34,966 nucleotides of DNA from Gp6-AA40 sp035649395 (GTDB taxonomy: Bacteria; Acidobacteriota; Vicinamibacteria; Vicinamibacterales; UBA2999), in NCBI GenBank assembly GCA_035649395.1, contig DASRJR010000027.1, forward strand, positions 1-34,966, read 5' to 3'. Both the position numbers and the translations under genes were made by a program. How positions within the stretch are numbered: position 1 is the first letter of the stretch; each line of letters begins with the position of its first letter. Below the pieces are notes generated by a model that was not told where the DNA came from, ran no database searches, and saw only the letters and a program-made list of their open reading frames with translations. Positions 1 through 9,277 of this stretch are shown piece by piece.

Positions 1-1317
1 CGCTCCATGAACCCGGTACTGAGACGTCCAGCCTGGAAGTCGGGGTCCGCAATGATCTTCTGATGGAGCGGCACCGAGGTCTTGATGCCTTCGATGACGG
101 TCATGTCGAGCACGCGGCGCATCCGCGCGATCGCCTCTTGCCGATCGCGCCCATGCACGATGATCTTGGCGATCATCGAGTCGTAGTACGGCGGCACGGT
201 ACATTCGGCGTGGGCAAACGTATCGACGCGCACGCCGGGTCCCCCCGGCACGCTGAACGCGTGAATCGTGCCGGGTGAGGGGGCGAACGTCTCGGGGTCC
301 TCGGCGTTGACGCGGCATTCGATCGAGTGTCCCGAGAACGTGACCTCACTCTGCTTGAACGAGAGCCGCTCGCCGGCGGCGATTCGGATCTGCTCTTTGA
401 CGATGTCGATGCCGGTCACCATCTCGGTCACCGGGTGCTCGACCTGGAGACGGGTGTTGGTCTCCATGTAATAGAACCGCCCGTCGTGATCCATCAGGAA
501 CTCGAAGGTTCCCGCGTTGGTGTACTGCACCGCCTTGGCGGCGTCGACGACGATGCCGCCCATGCGTTTGCGGGTCTTCTCGCTCAATGCCGGGGACGGC
601 GATTCTTCGATCAGCTTCTGGTGACGCCGCTGGATCGAACATTCACGCTCACCGAGATGCACGACGTTTCCGTGGTGATCGCCGATCACTTGGAACTCGA
701 TGTGCCGCGGGTTCTCGAGATACTTCTCGACGTAGACGTCGCCGTTGCCGAACGCCGCCTCGGCCTCGCGCTGCGCTGTCTTCAGCGCGTTGGGCAACTC
801 CGAGGGGTTGCGGACGACGCGCATGCCTCGTCCGCCTCCGCCGGCCACGGCTTTGACGATGACCGGATAGCCGACGTCTTTCGCGACCTTCAGTGCCTGC
901 TCTTCGCCCGTGACCGGGCCGTCGCTCCCCGGCAGCATCGGAACGCCTGCCTTCCGCATCGCCTTCTTGGCGCGCGCCTTGTCGCCGAGCAGCTTGATGA
1001 CGCTGGGGTCGGGACCGATGAAGCGGATGTGGCAGGCCTCGCAGACTTCAGCCAGGTACGCGCTCTCGGACAGGAAGCCGTAGCCTGGATGAATCGCGTC
1101 GGCGCCGGTGATCTCGGCGGCGCTGATGATGGCCGGCACGTTCAAGTAGCTGTCGGCGCTGCGGGCCGGACCGATGCACACGTCTTCGTCAGCGAAGCGC
1201 ACGTGCAGCGAGTTCTCGTCGGCCTCGGAGTAGACCGCGACGGTCTTGATGCCAAGCTCGCGGCACGCGTGAATCACGCGCAGCGCGATCTCTCCACGAT
1301 TGGCGATCAGTATCTTC

Positions 1318-1325
<8 letters not shown>
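1..1325 (-). CDS. accC: Biotin carboxylase subunit of acetyl-CoA carboxylase (3' end cut by window)
   Basis: ATP-dependent carboxylation of the biotin on BCCP, the first half-reaction of acetyl-CoA carboxylase in fatty acid synthesis; cytoplasmic. The reading frame starts MFKKILIANRGEIALRV, the classic N-terminus of the family. It then shows the HPGYGFLSE motif, the ATP-grasp glycine-rich loop (KAVAGGGGRGMR), HIEFQV, the ERECSIQRRHQK segment and EMNTRLQVEHPVTE-like sequence (read here as METNTRLQVEHPVTEM), which carries catalytic and metal-binding residues. About 441 codons are visible and the family is about 446-450 long, so only the last few residues lie outside. The ATG overlaps the end of accB by 8 bases, implying translational coupling. 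The frame is open with no disruption. Confidence is very high. Confidence 0.97.
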
Positions 1326-1809
<484 letters not shown>

Positions 1810-1846
1810 TGTGTCGGGCGGGGTTCTGTTCTGTGGACCCGCCACT

Positions 1847-2989
1847 TTATCCCAACCCGCAGACCCGAAGGTCCCGTGGAATCGACGTCAGGACCTCGCA
1901 CGCCGTGTCGGTCACCAGGACATCGTCTTCGATCCGGACGCCGCCGAAGCCTGCCAGATACGCCCCAGGCTCGATGGTGAAGACCATTCCGGGCTCGAGG
2001 ATCGGATCCGGCGCATCGGTTCGCCGTCGGCCGACGCGGGGCTCCTCGTGCACGTCGAGTCCCAGACCGTGGCCGGTCCCGTGCCCGAACGCGTCCCCCA
2101 GCCCGTGTCCCTGCAGGACGTCACGGGCCGCCGCGTCGACCTCCGACGCGGGCCGTCCCGGCTTGACCGCCGCAATCGCCGCTCGGTGCGCGTCGCGAAC
2201 GGCATCGTACAACCGACGCGCCTCTGGTGACGGAGTTCCGACAGACGCCATCCGGGTGAGGTCGCAGCAGTATCCGTCCAATACGCCGCCAAAGTCCAGC
2301 ACCACCAGGTCGCCAGGCGCCAATTTCCGTGAAGCGGCCCGATGGTGCGGAAGGGCTGAATTCGGGCCGGACGCGACGATGGTGTCGAAGGCGGGGCGCT
2401 CGTAACCCACTTTGCGGAGTGCACGCTCGATGGCGCCGGCGACGTCACGTTCGACCGCGCCCGCCCGCAACGCAGGAAATGACTGATCGACAACGGCTTC
2501 AAGCCGTGCGGCTGCGTCGCGGAGCACCTGGATCTCGAACGGGTCCTTGATCATTCGCAGCCGCTCGACCAGCCGCTGCGTCGAGCGAAGCGAGGCGGAC
2601 GTGGCCCGCGAAGCGATTGTCTTCGTGAGCCATTCATGACGTGCGACGGTCAGATGCCCAGCCTCGATCCCCACGCTCGTCATGCGCAGATCGATCAGGA
2701 GATCGGCGAGCGCTTCGTCGTAGCTCGCCGGAACCGAGCGCGTCTGAAGTGTCGGACAAGCGGCAGGGGATGCTTGCAGCGACGAGACCGCTTCCTGGTA
2801 TCGGAAGTCGACGAGCAGATGCACGACCTCTCGCGTGACGACTGCGGTGCCGGCCGTCCCGACGTGGTTCGTCAGGTATCTGATGTTGGAAGGATTCGTG
2901 ACCACGAGCGCGTCGAGCGCGTCGCGGCCGAGTGCGTCCTGAAGCCGGCGGTGCCGCGCAGCGAGCACGTCGGACGGGGCGAGCCGCAT
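1847..2989 (-). CDS. M24-family Xaa-Pro peptidase (PepQ/PepP-like)
   Basis: Metallopeptidase that removes residues next to proline; cytoplasmic. The 380 residues have the two-domain M24 layout: an N-terminal creatinase-like domain (about 1-140) and a C-terminal pita-bread domain. The dinuclear metal ligands are all visible: Asp232 (VLDFGG), Asp243 (DLTR), a His in GHGTGHGLG (303/307), Glu340 (IEPG) and Glu354 (VRIEDD). The DVHEEP segment carries the usual substrate-site His. It lies between a TPR gene (4 bases upstream) and accB, an order (pil genes, pepQ, accB, accC) also known in deltaproteobacteria. The family call is firm; whether it is a dipeptidase (PepQ) or an aminopeptidase (PepP) cannot be told from sequence alone. 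Confidence 0.92.
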   Translation of the reverse strand: MRLAPSDVLAARHRRLQDALGRDALDALVVTNPSNIRYLTNHVGTAGTAVVTREVVHLLVDFRYQEAVSSLQASPAACPTLQTRSVPASYDEALADLLIDLRMTSVGIEAGHLTVARHEWLTKTIASRATSASLRSTQRLVERLRMIKDPFEIQVLRDAAARLEAVVDQSFPALRAGAVERDVAGAIERALRKVGYERPAFDTIVASGPNSALPHHRAASRKLAPGDLVVLDFGGVLDGYCCDLTRMASVGTPSPEARRLYDAVRDAHRAAIAAVKPGRPASEVDAAARDVLQGHGLGDAFGHGTGHGLGLDVHEEPRVGRRRTDAPDPILEPGMVFTIEPGAYLAGFGGVRIEDDVLVTDTACEVLTSIPRDLRVCGLG

Positions 2990-2993
2990 GGCG

Positions 2994-3539
2994 TCAGCGC
3001 GGTTGCACGGTTCCGCGGTGCAGTCGCTCGGCGTCGATCACCGCGAGCCACGATTCGAGTTCGGCGATGACCAGTTCTTCCGGTGTGGGCGCCGGGGGTG
3101 CGGCGACGACGCTGACCGGTTCTATCGATACTGGCGTGGCGGTCGCACGGGGGGTCGGGATTGGCGGCTCCTCGGCATGCACGGGCGGGATTGGTGCGTC
3201 GGGCTGCTGGCTTCTCGATTGGTGCGTCGATTGCCGGCGACGCTGGTGGATATCGGCCAGCTGCCGCACCGCAGTGAGGTTGTCGGGCGCGGAGCGAACG
3301 ACGAATTCGAATTCGGCCGCGGCCTCGTCGAGCCGTCCCAATTCGAGCAGCGCTCGCCCGAGGGTGACTCGCGCCGAGAGGTACGCGGGATGGTGTGACA
3401 GGCCTTCGGTGGCGACGTCAACGGCCTCTTCGTTTCGACCGGCGCGCCGCAGCTCTTCGGCAAGTTGGGCGAAGGCAATCGACGCCGGGTCCTTCTGGAC
3501 CCGGCGTCGCAGATCTTCAATGCGACTGGTGTCCGGCAC
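2994..3539 (-). CDS. Small tetratricopeptide-repeat protein
   Basis: About 181 residues from a GTG start. Residues 1-85 form at least two TPR-like helical pairs (ASIAFAQLAEELRRAGRNEEA; LSARVTLGRALLELGRLDEAA). A low-complexity Pro/Thr/Val-rich linker follows (about 105-150), then a short C-terminal helix (ELVIAELESWLAVIDAERL). No signal peptide is seen, so it is probably cytoplasmic or peripheral. The frame stays open far upstream, but that part is antisense-frame sequence inside the PKD gene. The GTG, 5 bases past the stop of that gene, is the sensible start. Being inside the pil operon suggests a pilus assembly or scaffolding role; this is inference. Confidence 0.78.
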   Translation of the reverse strand: MPDTSRIEDLRRRVQKDPASIAFAQLAEELRRAGRNEEAVDVATEGLSHHPAYLSARVTLGRALLELGRLDEAAAEFEFVVRSAPDNLTAVRQLADIHQRRRQSTHQSRSQQPDAPIPPVHAEEPPIPTPRATATPVSIEPVSVVAAPPAPTPEELVIAELESWLAVIDAERLHRGTVQPR

Positions 3540-3544
3540 TCCGC

Positions 3545-4546
3545 CTATGGTACTGCGACCTGCTTCGTCGTGGTGCTCACCCGTCCAAGGTTGTCGGTGA
3601 GCCGCAACCTGACGTTGTAGGTGACCGGGTTCGCATTCGCCGGGAACGTGTGGTCGATCACCGCGTCCGGCGTGGAGACCGGTGACGAGCCGTCGCCGAA
3701 GTCCCAATACCGGCTCACAATCGTCACGCCGTCCGGCGGCGCGGACGAATCGGTCAGGGTCACGCACTTGGCGACCAGGCTCGCACACGGCGCGAACGTG
3801 AAGTCGGGCGTCGTGAGATCGGGCGGCGCAATCACCACCGGCTTGGTCACGGTGCTCGACGTCCCGTTGGCGGTCGTGACCGTCAGCGTCGCGTTGAAGA
3901 CACCCGAGTTGCCGTACTGGTGCTGCACGACCATGTCGCTGCCCGACGAGCCGTCGCCGAAGTTCCACGAGTAGGTGCAGCTGCTGCCGCACTGTGCGTT
4001 CCCCAGCCTCGTCGTGGTGGCATCGAAGGTGATCACCGAATGGAACGCCGCACCGGGAGCCGCTGTCGACGGCGTCGTCGTGAACGCGGCAACCGGGACC
4101 TCCGGCCCAATCACGGCGATGCGAATCGAATCGCTGCGGGCATTGGCGAGGTCGCCGTTCTGAACGGCGGTGACGAAAATGGTCGCCTCCGAGACGGGCT
4201 CGTTCACGCTCGGCGCGATATACACGAACGCCGCACGCCCGTTCGCATCCGTCCGGATGTCGCTCTGCCCCAATCGACCGGCCGAGGTTGTCAGCACGAG
4301 CGTCTGGTTGGCGTAGGGCTGGTCGTTGAGTCGCGCTTCCACGCGGATCGTCGAGACCGACTGGCCGTCGCGCGGCAAGATCTCCGGCGTGGCGCTCAAC
4401 GAGAACGACAACCCGAAGCCCGAGGGGCCAGCCAGCGGCGGCGCCTCGGTATCCGAAACCGTACATGCGGCACCGAGCGCGACGGCGCAGAGCACTGCGC
4501 CGATGCGAGCCCACTGGAGATGAACGCTGCTCGTGCTGATCTGCAT
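3545..4546 (-). CDS. Lipoprotein with an Ig-like (invasin-type) domain and two PKD domains
   Basis: The 333-residue protein starts with a signal sequence and lipobox LGAAC, giving lipidation at Cys28. Residues about 48-145 look like a bacterial Ig-like/invasin domain (SATPEILPRDGQSVSTIRV, then TDANGRAAFVYIAP). Two PKD domains follow, each with a WxFGDGSS motif (SWNFGDGSSG and YWDFGDGSSP) and closing strands rich in TLTV/RLRLTD. PKD and Ig-like folds are extracytoplasmic binding or spacer modules. The gene follows the previous lipoprotein by 8 bases, and its AGGGA ribosome binding site abuts the upstream stop. Position directly after pilQ suggests an outer-membrane accessory of the pilus; function otherwise unknown. 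Confidence 0.85.
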   Translation of the reverse strand: MQISTSSVHLQWARIGAVLCAVALGAACTVSDTEAPPLAGPSGFGLSFSLSATPEILPRDGQSVSTIRVEARLNDQPYANQTLVLTTSAGRLGQSDIRTDANGRAAFVYIAPSVNEPVSEATIFVTAVQNGDLANARSDSIRIAVIGPEVPVAAFTTTPSTAAPGAAFHSVITFDATTTRLGNAQCGSSCTYSWNFGDGSSGSDMVVQHQYGNSGVFNATLTVTTANGTSSTVTKPVVIAPPDLTTPDFTFAPCASLVAKCVTLTDSSAPPDGVTIVSRYWDFGDGSSPVSTPDAVIDHTFPANANPVTYNVRLRLTDNLGRVSTTTKQVAVP

Positions 4547-4554
4547 GGTGTTCC

Positions 4555-5187
4555 CTAGTCCTCGTCCGCGAAGTCGCCGAAGTCGATCCCGATGTTGGCC
4601 GACGTCGTCACTTCGTTGCCAGCCTGATCGCGGCCGAAGAACGTGACGGTCGCGATCGTCGAGATGATGTTCCCGCTCTGCGCCAGGGCCGCGAGCGGCG
4701 CCTCTGCTTTCGCCGAGTGGCGCACGATCTGGAAGCCTGCGGTCGTGTCTTCGCCCGGCATGACCGTGACCGTGATGGCGGAGTCGAAGGCGAACGGCAC
4801 GTCGACGCCCTGCGTGAAGCGGCCATCGGTGCGTCGATACTCGACACGGTACCGATTGATCGTCACCGCATTCGTCAGACTCGGTTCGTTCGTGACGTTG
4901 AGCGATCCCGGATCTTTGAGCTGGAGGGCGAACACCGCCTCACCGACGTCATTGACAATCGTCGGACACGGCGTTTGCGCGGTGCACGGGTCGGGCGTTG
5001 TCCGCATGACGAGCACATCGGACTGCAGGGTGGAGCTCAGCTCCCCCTGCGCGCCACCCGAGCCGGCGGCCATCGACTTGACGACGAGCAGCACCGGCGA
5101 CCGACCCTGACGGACGAAGTCGCCGCAGCTCGTCGACAGCGTAACGACCCCGAGGAGGGTCACGATTTTGGCAAATCTCACTGTCAC
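4555..5187 (-). CDS. Predicted lipoprotein of unknown function next to pilQ
   Basis: The 210-residue protein has a short basic N-terminus, a hydrophobic stretch and a lipobox STSC with Cys21. The mature part is beta-rich and includes a paired Cys segment (DPCTAQTPCP at about 66-75), perhaps a disulfide. The C-terminal segment ends in an acidic FGDFADED tail. I recognise no named family. The GTG start at 5187 is supported by an AGGAG eight bases upstream that overlaps the pilQ stop codon, so translation is probably coupled to pilQ. A second GTG two codons later is possible. Its place suggests a pilotin-like or accessory role for the secretin, but no sequence feature proves that. Confidence 0.78.
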   Translation of the reverse strand: MTVRFAKIVTLLGVVTLSTSCGDFVRQGRSPVLLVVKSMAAGSGGAQGELSSTLQSDVLVMRTTPDPCTAQTPCPTIVNDVGEAVFALQLKDPGSLNVTNEPSLTNAVTINRYRVEYRRTDGRFTQGVDVPFAFDSAITVTVMPGEDTTAGFQIVRHSAKAEAPLAALAQSGNIISTIATVTFFGRDQAGNEVTTSANIGIDFGDFADED

Positions 5188-5197
5188 GGCACTTCTC

Positions 5198-7405
5198 CTA
5201 CAGCCTCAGAATCTTGGGGGTGATGAAGATCAGCAGCTCGCGGCTCTCGTCCGTGAACTCGTTGCGCTTGAACAGCCATCCGAGCAGCGGCAAGCGATTG
5301 AGCCCGGGCGTCCGATCCTGGCTGGTCTGCTCGCGGCTCACGTAGATGCCGCCGATCACCGTCGTCTCGCCACTGCTCACCAGCACCTGCGTCAACGCGC
5401 GCTGCGTGTCGATCGGCGGGATGCCGTTGACCGCGCGGCTGAAGTCGGGTGAGGAGTTCTCCATCGTAATGCGCATGATGACGGTGTTGGCCGCGGTGAT
5501 CTGCGGGGTGACGCGAAGCGTCAGCGCGGCGTCCTTGAACGTGACGGTGACCGTGTTGTTCGCGACGGTCTGAATCGGCACCTGGATGCCCTGCGTGATT
5601 TCCGCCTCGATGTTGTTCTGCGTCGACACCTTCGGAGTCGACAGGATGCGGCCCTGGCCGGAGCGCTCGATCGCCGACAGCGCAACGTCGAGGTTGAGCG
5701 CACCATTGATCGACCCCAACGCGAGGCCGGCCGCGCTGGTCGCACCGCCGATCCCGAGGTTCACGCCGTTGCTGACGCCATCGCCGTTGACCGGCCCTTG
5801 CGTCACACCGGTGCGACCGCCAGCATTGACCTGGTTCGGGAACGCCAGCGGCAGGGTGTTGCCGAGCGCCTGCGACGCCTGCGCATTGAAGCCCCACTGC
5901 ACGCCAAGACGACGCGCGAATTCGCGTGTGGTCTGCACGATGCGCGCCTCGATCTCGACCTGCGGCTCGGGCCGATCGAGCGTCGTCAGCAGCGCGCTCG
6001 CACGGTCGAGCCGATCGGCGAGGTCGTTGATGATAATCGTGTTGGTGCGAGGGTCGGTCTGAATCGAGCCACGCTGCGACAGGACGGTAGCCGTCAGCAG
6101 CTTCGTGAGATCGTCCGCCTTCGCGTAGCTGAGCGATCGGGTCAGCACCCGGAGCTCGCCGGCGAGCGCCTGCTCCTCGGCCAGCTTGCGGCGCTGTGTT
6201 TCCTCTTCCGCCAGGACGGTGAGCGGCGCGACGCGCACGATCGTGCCGTCGACGACGTAACCGAGTTTGTTGGCGCGCAGGATGATATCGAGGGCCTGAT
6301 CCCACGGCACGTCGCGCAGCGCGACATCGACCGTGCCCTGGATCGACGGATCGATCACGAGGTTCAGACCGCTGATCTCCGAGAAGGTTCGCAGCACCGC
6401 ACGGAGATCGGCCCCCTGGAAGTCGAGGCTGACCGGGTTGCCGGTGTAACGCGCCGGCGGCTGCGGCGGTTGCGGCGGTTGCGCCGACGAGGCTGCCGAC
6501 GCCTGGGCGGCGACCGGTACGGGAGCGCTGGGCTGCGGCGCGGGCGCGGCGGCTGCGGGCGGTGCCTGCTGCGGCTTGGGTGCACTTGCCGTCGACTTGA
6601 GGGCAGAGATCGGATCGACCACGGGCTCGTCGAAGAGGACGGTCAGGTCGTTGCCATCGGGCGACGACTCCATGCGATACGACGCGGCGCGCGACAGGTC
6701 CACGCTGACCTGCGTCAGCAGCGGCGACTTCGGATTGATGCCGATGCGTACTTTCTCGACGGGCCCCTGGTTCACTGGCGTCACCGCCGGCAGCGCCGAG
6801 GTGGTGTTGGGCAGATCGAACACCAGCCGGTTCGTCCCATCCTTGATTTCCTGGGCTCCAGTGGTCGTCAACCGCGCGGTGCCGAGCAGCGTGATCGCCG
6901 TCGCGCCGTTGCGGCGCGAGACGCGCACATCACGAATCGCGGCGGAGGGCCCAGCGAGATTGATGGCACCAGAGGAAACAACAGGCGCGGCATCGGCCCG
7001 ATCGGTCTCAACGAAGATGACGTTGCGGGCGCTTCGAACCCGTGGACGAATCGCCTGCGTCAAGGTCATGTGCACGCGCGCCACGCTGGCGCCGTCGCTC
7101 GCCTGCCCGTTCTCGACACGCACGGCCGCGACCGGATGACGCGGGTCGGCGGTGAAGGCGTCGTGGAAGCCGAACGTCACCACGTCACGCAGTTCGACGA
7201 CGAAGGTCTTGGGATCCGGCTGCGACGCGACATACGGCACCGGCGCAGACGCCTCGATGGCGATGACACCCGTGCGAGCCTCGACGCGAGAGGCGATCTT
7301 GGTGAGCATCGCCTGATCCACCCGCGCCCGGCTGGCACCCAGTGGAGCCATCACGCCGGCTGCCATGGCTAGGCACAGGCCGAGCAGCATCGAATATCGG
7401 TACAT
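5198..7405 (-). CDS. pilQ: Type IV pilus outer-membrane secretin PilQ
   Basis: Multimeric outer-membrane channel for the type IV pilus. The 735 residues begin with a Sec signal peptide (about 1-26). AMIN-type peptidoglycan-binding sequence follows (about 35-250), then a Pro/Ala-rich linker (about 280-320) and an STN/secretin short domain (LDFQGADLRAVLRTFSEISGLNLVIDPSI). An N1-type domain (TRSLSYAKADDLTKLLTATVL) precedes the C-terminal secretin domain. Hallmarks in the latter are VEIEARIVQTTREFARRLGV, the conserved VPIQT and PGLNRLPLLGWLFK. The end (ELLIFITPKIL) is the usual secretin terminus. It starts 2 bases after the pilP stop. A very clear family match. Confidence 0.96.
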   Translation of the reverse strand: MYRYSMLLGLCLAMAAGVMAPLGASRARVDQAMLTKIASRVEARTGVIAIEASAPVPYVASQPDPKTFVVELRDVVTFGFHDAFTADPRHPVAAVRVENGQASDGASVARVHMTLTQAIRPRVRSARNVIFVETDRADAAPVVSSGAINLAGPSAAIRDVRVSRRNGATAITLLGTARLTTTGAQEIKDGTNRLVFDLPNTTSALPAVTPVNQGPVEKVRIGINPKSPLLTQVSVDLSRAASYRMESSPDGNDLTVLFDEPVVDPISALKSTASAPKPQQAPPAAAAPAPQPSAPVPVAAQASAASSAQPPQPPQPPARYTGNPVSLDFQGADLRAVLRTFSEISGLNLVIDPSIQGTVDVALRDVPWDQALDIILRANKLGYVVDGTIVRVAPLTVLAEEETQRRKLAEEQALAGELRVLTRSLSYAKADDLTKLLTATVLSQRGSIQTDPRTNTIIINDLADRLDRASALLTTLDRPEPQVEIEARIVQTTREFARRLGVQWGFNAQASQALGNTLPLAFPNQVNAGGRTGVTQGPVNGDGVSNGVNLGIGGATSAAGLALGSINGALNLDVALSAIERSGQGRILSTPKVSTQNNIEAEITQGIQVPIQTVANNTVTVTFKDAALTLRVTPQITAANTVIMRITMENSSPDFSRAVNGIPPIDTQRALTQVLVSSGETTVIGGIYVSREQTSQDRTPGLNRLPLLGWLFKRNEFTDESRELLIFITPKILRL

Positions 7406-7407
7406 GG

Positions 7408-7971
7408 TTACTTGGCCTCTTCCGTCTGTCGGAGCTGTTTCCTCACTTCGCGTTCCTTCTGGAGCGAGAGTGGATCGTCGACCTGCTGCAGGATGACCAT
7501 CGCATCCGCAGTGATGGATCGGACCGAGCCGTCGAACAGCTTGTCGCCGACTCGCACGATGTACGACTTGTTGTCGACGCCCTGCAGGATGCCGACGAAT
7601 CCCCCTGGACTCTTCATCGTCCCGCGCAGGCTGACCTCGGACGTCGAGATGCCCGACAGGCCCGACGGACGAGAGCCGCGATTGGCGCCGCGTTCATCCG
7701 AGCCGCGGCGTTGCAGGGTGACGAACGGATCGCGCCGGCCTTCGGGGTTGTAGGTGAAGCCGCGCGGCTCGAGCGTCGCCGCACCGTCCTTTCCGGTGCC
7801 GTCCTTTTCAGCCTGCACGGCCGTCGTGGTCGTCGTCGCAGCCGCGACCGTGGCCGGGGCGGCCGCCGAGGCGGTCTTCGATGTCGACGCCGGGGCGGTC
7901 TGCCCCACCGACGGAACAGGCGCGGTCAGTGCGGCCAGACAGGCGAGAGCAAGGATGCGCATGACAGCCAT
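7408..7971 (-). CDS. pilP: Type IV pilus assembly lipoprotein-like PilP
   Basis: Inner-membrane-associated periplasmic protein linking PilN/PilO to PilQ. About 187 residues: an N-terminal signal sequence (MAVMRILALACLAALTAPVP), an Ala/Thr-rich low-complexity linker, then the conserved PilP segment beginning FTYNPEGRRDPF. A beta-rich domain follows (VSLRGTMKSPGGFVGILQ; YIVRVGDKLFDGSVRSI). There is no convincing lipobox; the hydrophobic segment has ALAC early in it, so lipidation is possible but unproven. The ATG overlaps the pilO TGA as TGATG, which decides the start over the much longer open frame upstream. The C-terminus is charged (KEREVRKQLRQTEEAK). Confidence 0.93.
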   Translation of the reverse strand: MAVMRILALACLAALTAPVPSVGQTAPASTSKTASAAAPATVAAATTTTTAVQAEKDGTGKDGAATLEPRGFTYNPEGRRDPFVTLQRRGSDERGANRGSRPSGLSGISTSEVSLRGTMKSPGGFVGILQGVDNKSYIVRVGDKLFDGSVRSITADAMVILQQVDDPLSLQKEREVRKQLRQTEEAK

Positions 7972-8597
7972 CACTTCCCCTTCGGCGCGGCGGCGCCTTT
8001 TGCGCCGGCGCTCGCGGGCGCGGCCGCGGCCTTGGCGTCGAGCAGCACGAACGTCGTGGCGGTGCACTCGGCGTCCACCGTCGCGGATGGCGTCTGTTCC
8101 GTGCGCGCCTTGATCTTGATGCTGGCGACGTTGATGATTCGCGGGAACTTGCTCACGCGCTCGAGGAACGCGCCGAGGTCGTGATACGTGCCTTCGAGCT
8201 TGAGGCCGATGGGCCACTCGGCGTGCAGCTGTTTCTTGGCCACCGTCTGCGGCGTGAACCCGCGGATTTCCAGATTCGACTGCGTTGCCATCGCCTGGAC
8301 ACGGCGCAGCAGGTCGGCGACGTCCTGTTCCTCGGGCAGCACGGAACGCAGCCGATCGAGCTGCGCTTCGAGCGTTCCGACTTCCTTGCGGAATTCCGGC
8401 AGTCGCTTGGCAATCGCCAGCCCGCGGTCGATCTCCTTGCGCAGCGTCGCCACCTGCGCGCGCTGACCTTCGATCACCGTCATCTTGTCCTTGGCGTACA
8501 GCTGCCAGAACGCGCCGGCCATCGCGAGCGACAGCACGACGAACGCGCCAAGCTGGCCGTACCAGGGCAATTTGCTGAGACTCAGGTTGATCGCCAC
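7971..8597 (-). CDS. pilO: Type IV pilus inner-membrane protein PilO
   Basis: Part of the PilMNOP alignment complex. The 208 residues show a short cytoplasmic N-terminus, one membrane helix (LGAFVVLSLAMAGAFWQLY), a coiled-coil (about 40-90) and a ferredoxin-like periplasmic domain. The segment PIGLKLEGTYHDLGAFLERVSKFPRIINV is strongly characteristic of PilO. The tail is Ala/Lys-rich. The start is GTG, 26 bases past the pilN stop, with only a weak purine run ahead. It overlaps pilP by one base. Membership in the pilMNOPQ string makes the call secure. Confidence 0.95.
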   Translation of the reverse strand: MAINLSLSKLPWYGQLGAFVVLSLAMAGAFWQLYAKDKMTVIEGQRAQVATLRKEIDRGLAIAKRLPEFRKEVGTLEAQLDRLRSVLPEEQDVADLLRRVQAMATQSNLEIRGFTPQTVAKKQLHAEWPIGLKLEGTYHDLGAFLERVSKFPRIINVASIKIKARTEQTPSATVDAECTATTFVLLDAKAAAAPASAGAKGAAAPKGK

Positions 8598-8623
8598 GCC
8601 CTTAGGACCTCATTCCCTCGCGC

Positions 8624-9277
8624 CTACTTGGTCGCGGCGACCCGTGCCGCGCCGCGCCCGCCCGCTGGCGGCTGGGCCGGCTGGCCGCCCAACTTCGCCC
8701 GGACCGTGAACTTGATGGTTTCAACCGCCGGAGCGCCCCCGCGAATTGGCCCGCTGGACGCGACCGGGGCCTCCACCTGGCTGTTGACGATTTCAATCGG
8801 CTTCTGCAGCAGCGACGTGTTGCCCAGGTTGCCGACGAAATCAGACAGCGCAATCAGCGTCGTGCTGCGTCCCTCGATCGTGATCGCGCCGCTGTCCTGC
8901 TCGAGGCTCGTCAGCCACAGCATGTCCGGCAGGCTCTTGCTCACGTGATCCAGCAGTTGCACCGGCACGCTCTGGCCGCCACGCAGCTGCTCGATCAACT
9001 GCACGCGCTGTTGCAGCTGCGCGCGCCGATCCTCGAACTGCTTGACCTCATTGAGGAGCGATTTCAGACGGTTCGCCTCTTGCTGCGAGCGGGCGATCTC
9101 GGCGTCGAGCTCGGTCGTTTCGGTACTCAGCGACCAGTACCACCACCCGATCCCGAGCACGGTGACGACGAGCACGAGGCTGCACAGCGCCGTCAGGCGC
9201 TGTCCGATGTCGAACGACGGCGCGACCGCCTTCTTGGCTTTCTGACGCTCGACGCCGAGCAGGTTGATGCGAATCAC
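8624..9277 (-). CDS. pilN: Type IV pilus inner-membrane protein PilN
   Basis: Connects cytoplasmic PilM to periplasmic PilO. The 217 residues begin MIRINLLGVERQKAKK; the conserved xINLLP-like N-terminal peptide is the PilM-binding motif. A membrane helix (about 28-50), a Gln/Glu-rich coiled-coil (about 53-100), and a periplasmic domain (SLPDMLWLTSLEQDSGAITIEGRSTTLIALSDFVGNL in part) follow. The C-terminal tail is Gly/Ala/Pro-rich and probably disordered. It overlaps the pilM stop by 4 bases, the usual coupled arrangement. Confidence 0.95.
   Translation of the reverse strand: MIRINLLGVERQKAKKAVAPSFDIGQRLTALCSLVLVVTVLGIGWWYWSLSTETTELDAEIARSQQEANRLKSLLNEVKQFEDRRAQLQQRVQLIEQLRGGQSVPVQLLDHVSKSLPDMLWLTSLEQDSGAITIEGRSTTLIALSDFVGNLGNTSLLQKPIEIVNSQVEAPVASSGPIRGGAPAVETIKFTVRAKLGGQPAQPPAGGRGAARVAATK

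Noticed and set aside
3540..4514. A long N-terminal extension of the TPR protein
   Set aside because: It runs through the PKD lipoprotein in another frame and lacks domain sequence; the GTG at 3539 is a better start.
5798..7372. A 524-codon plus-strand frame opposite pilQ
   Set aside because: Arg/Gly-rich composition and no motifs, whereas pilQ on the other strand is unmistakable.
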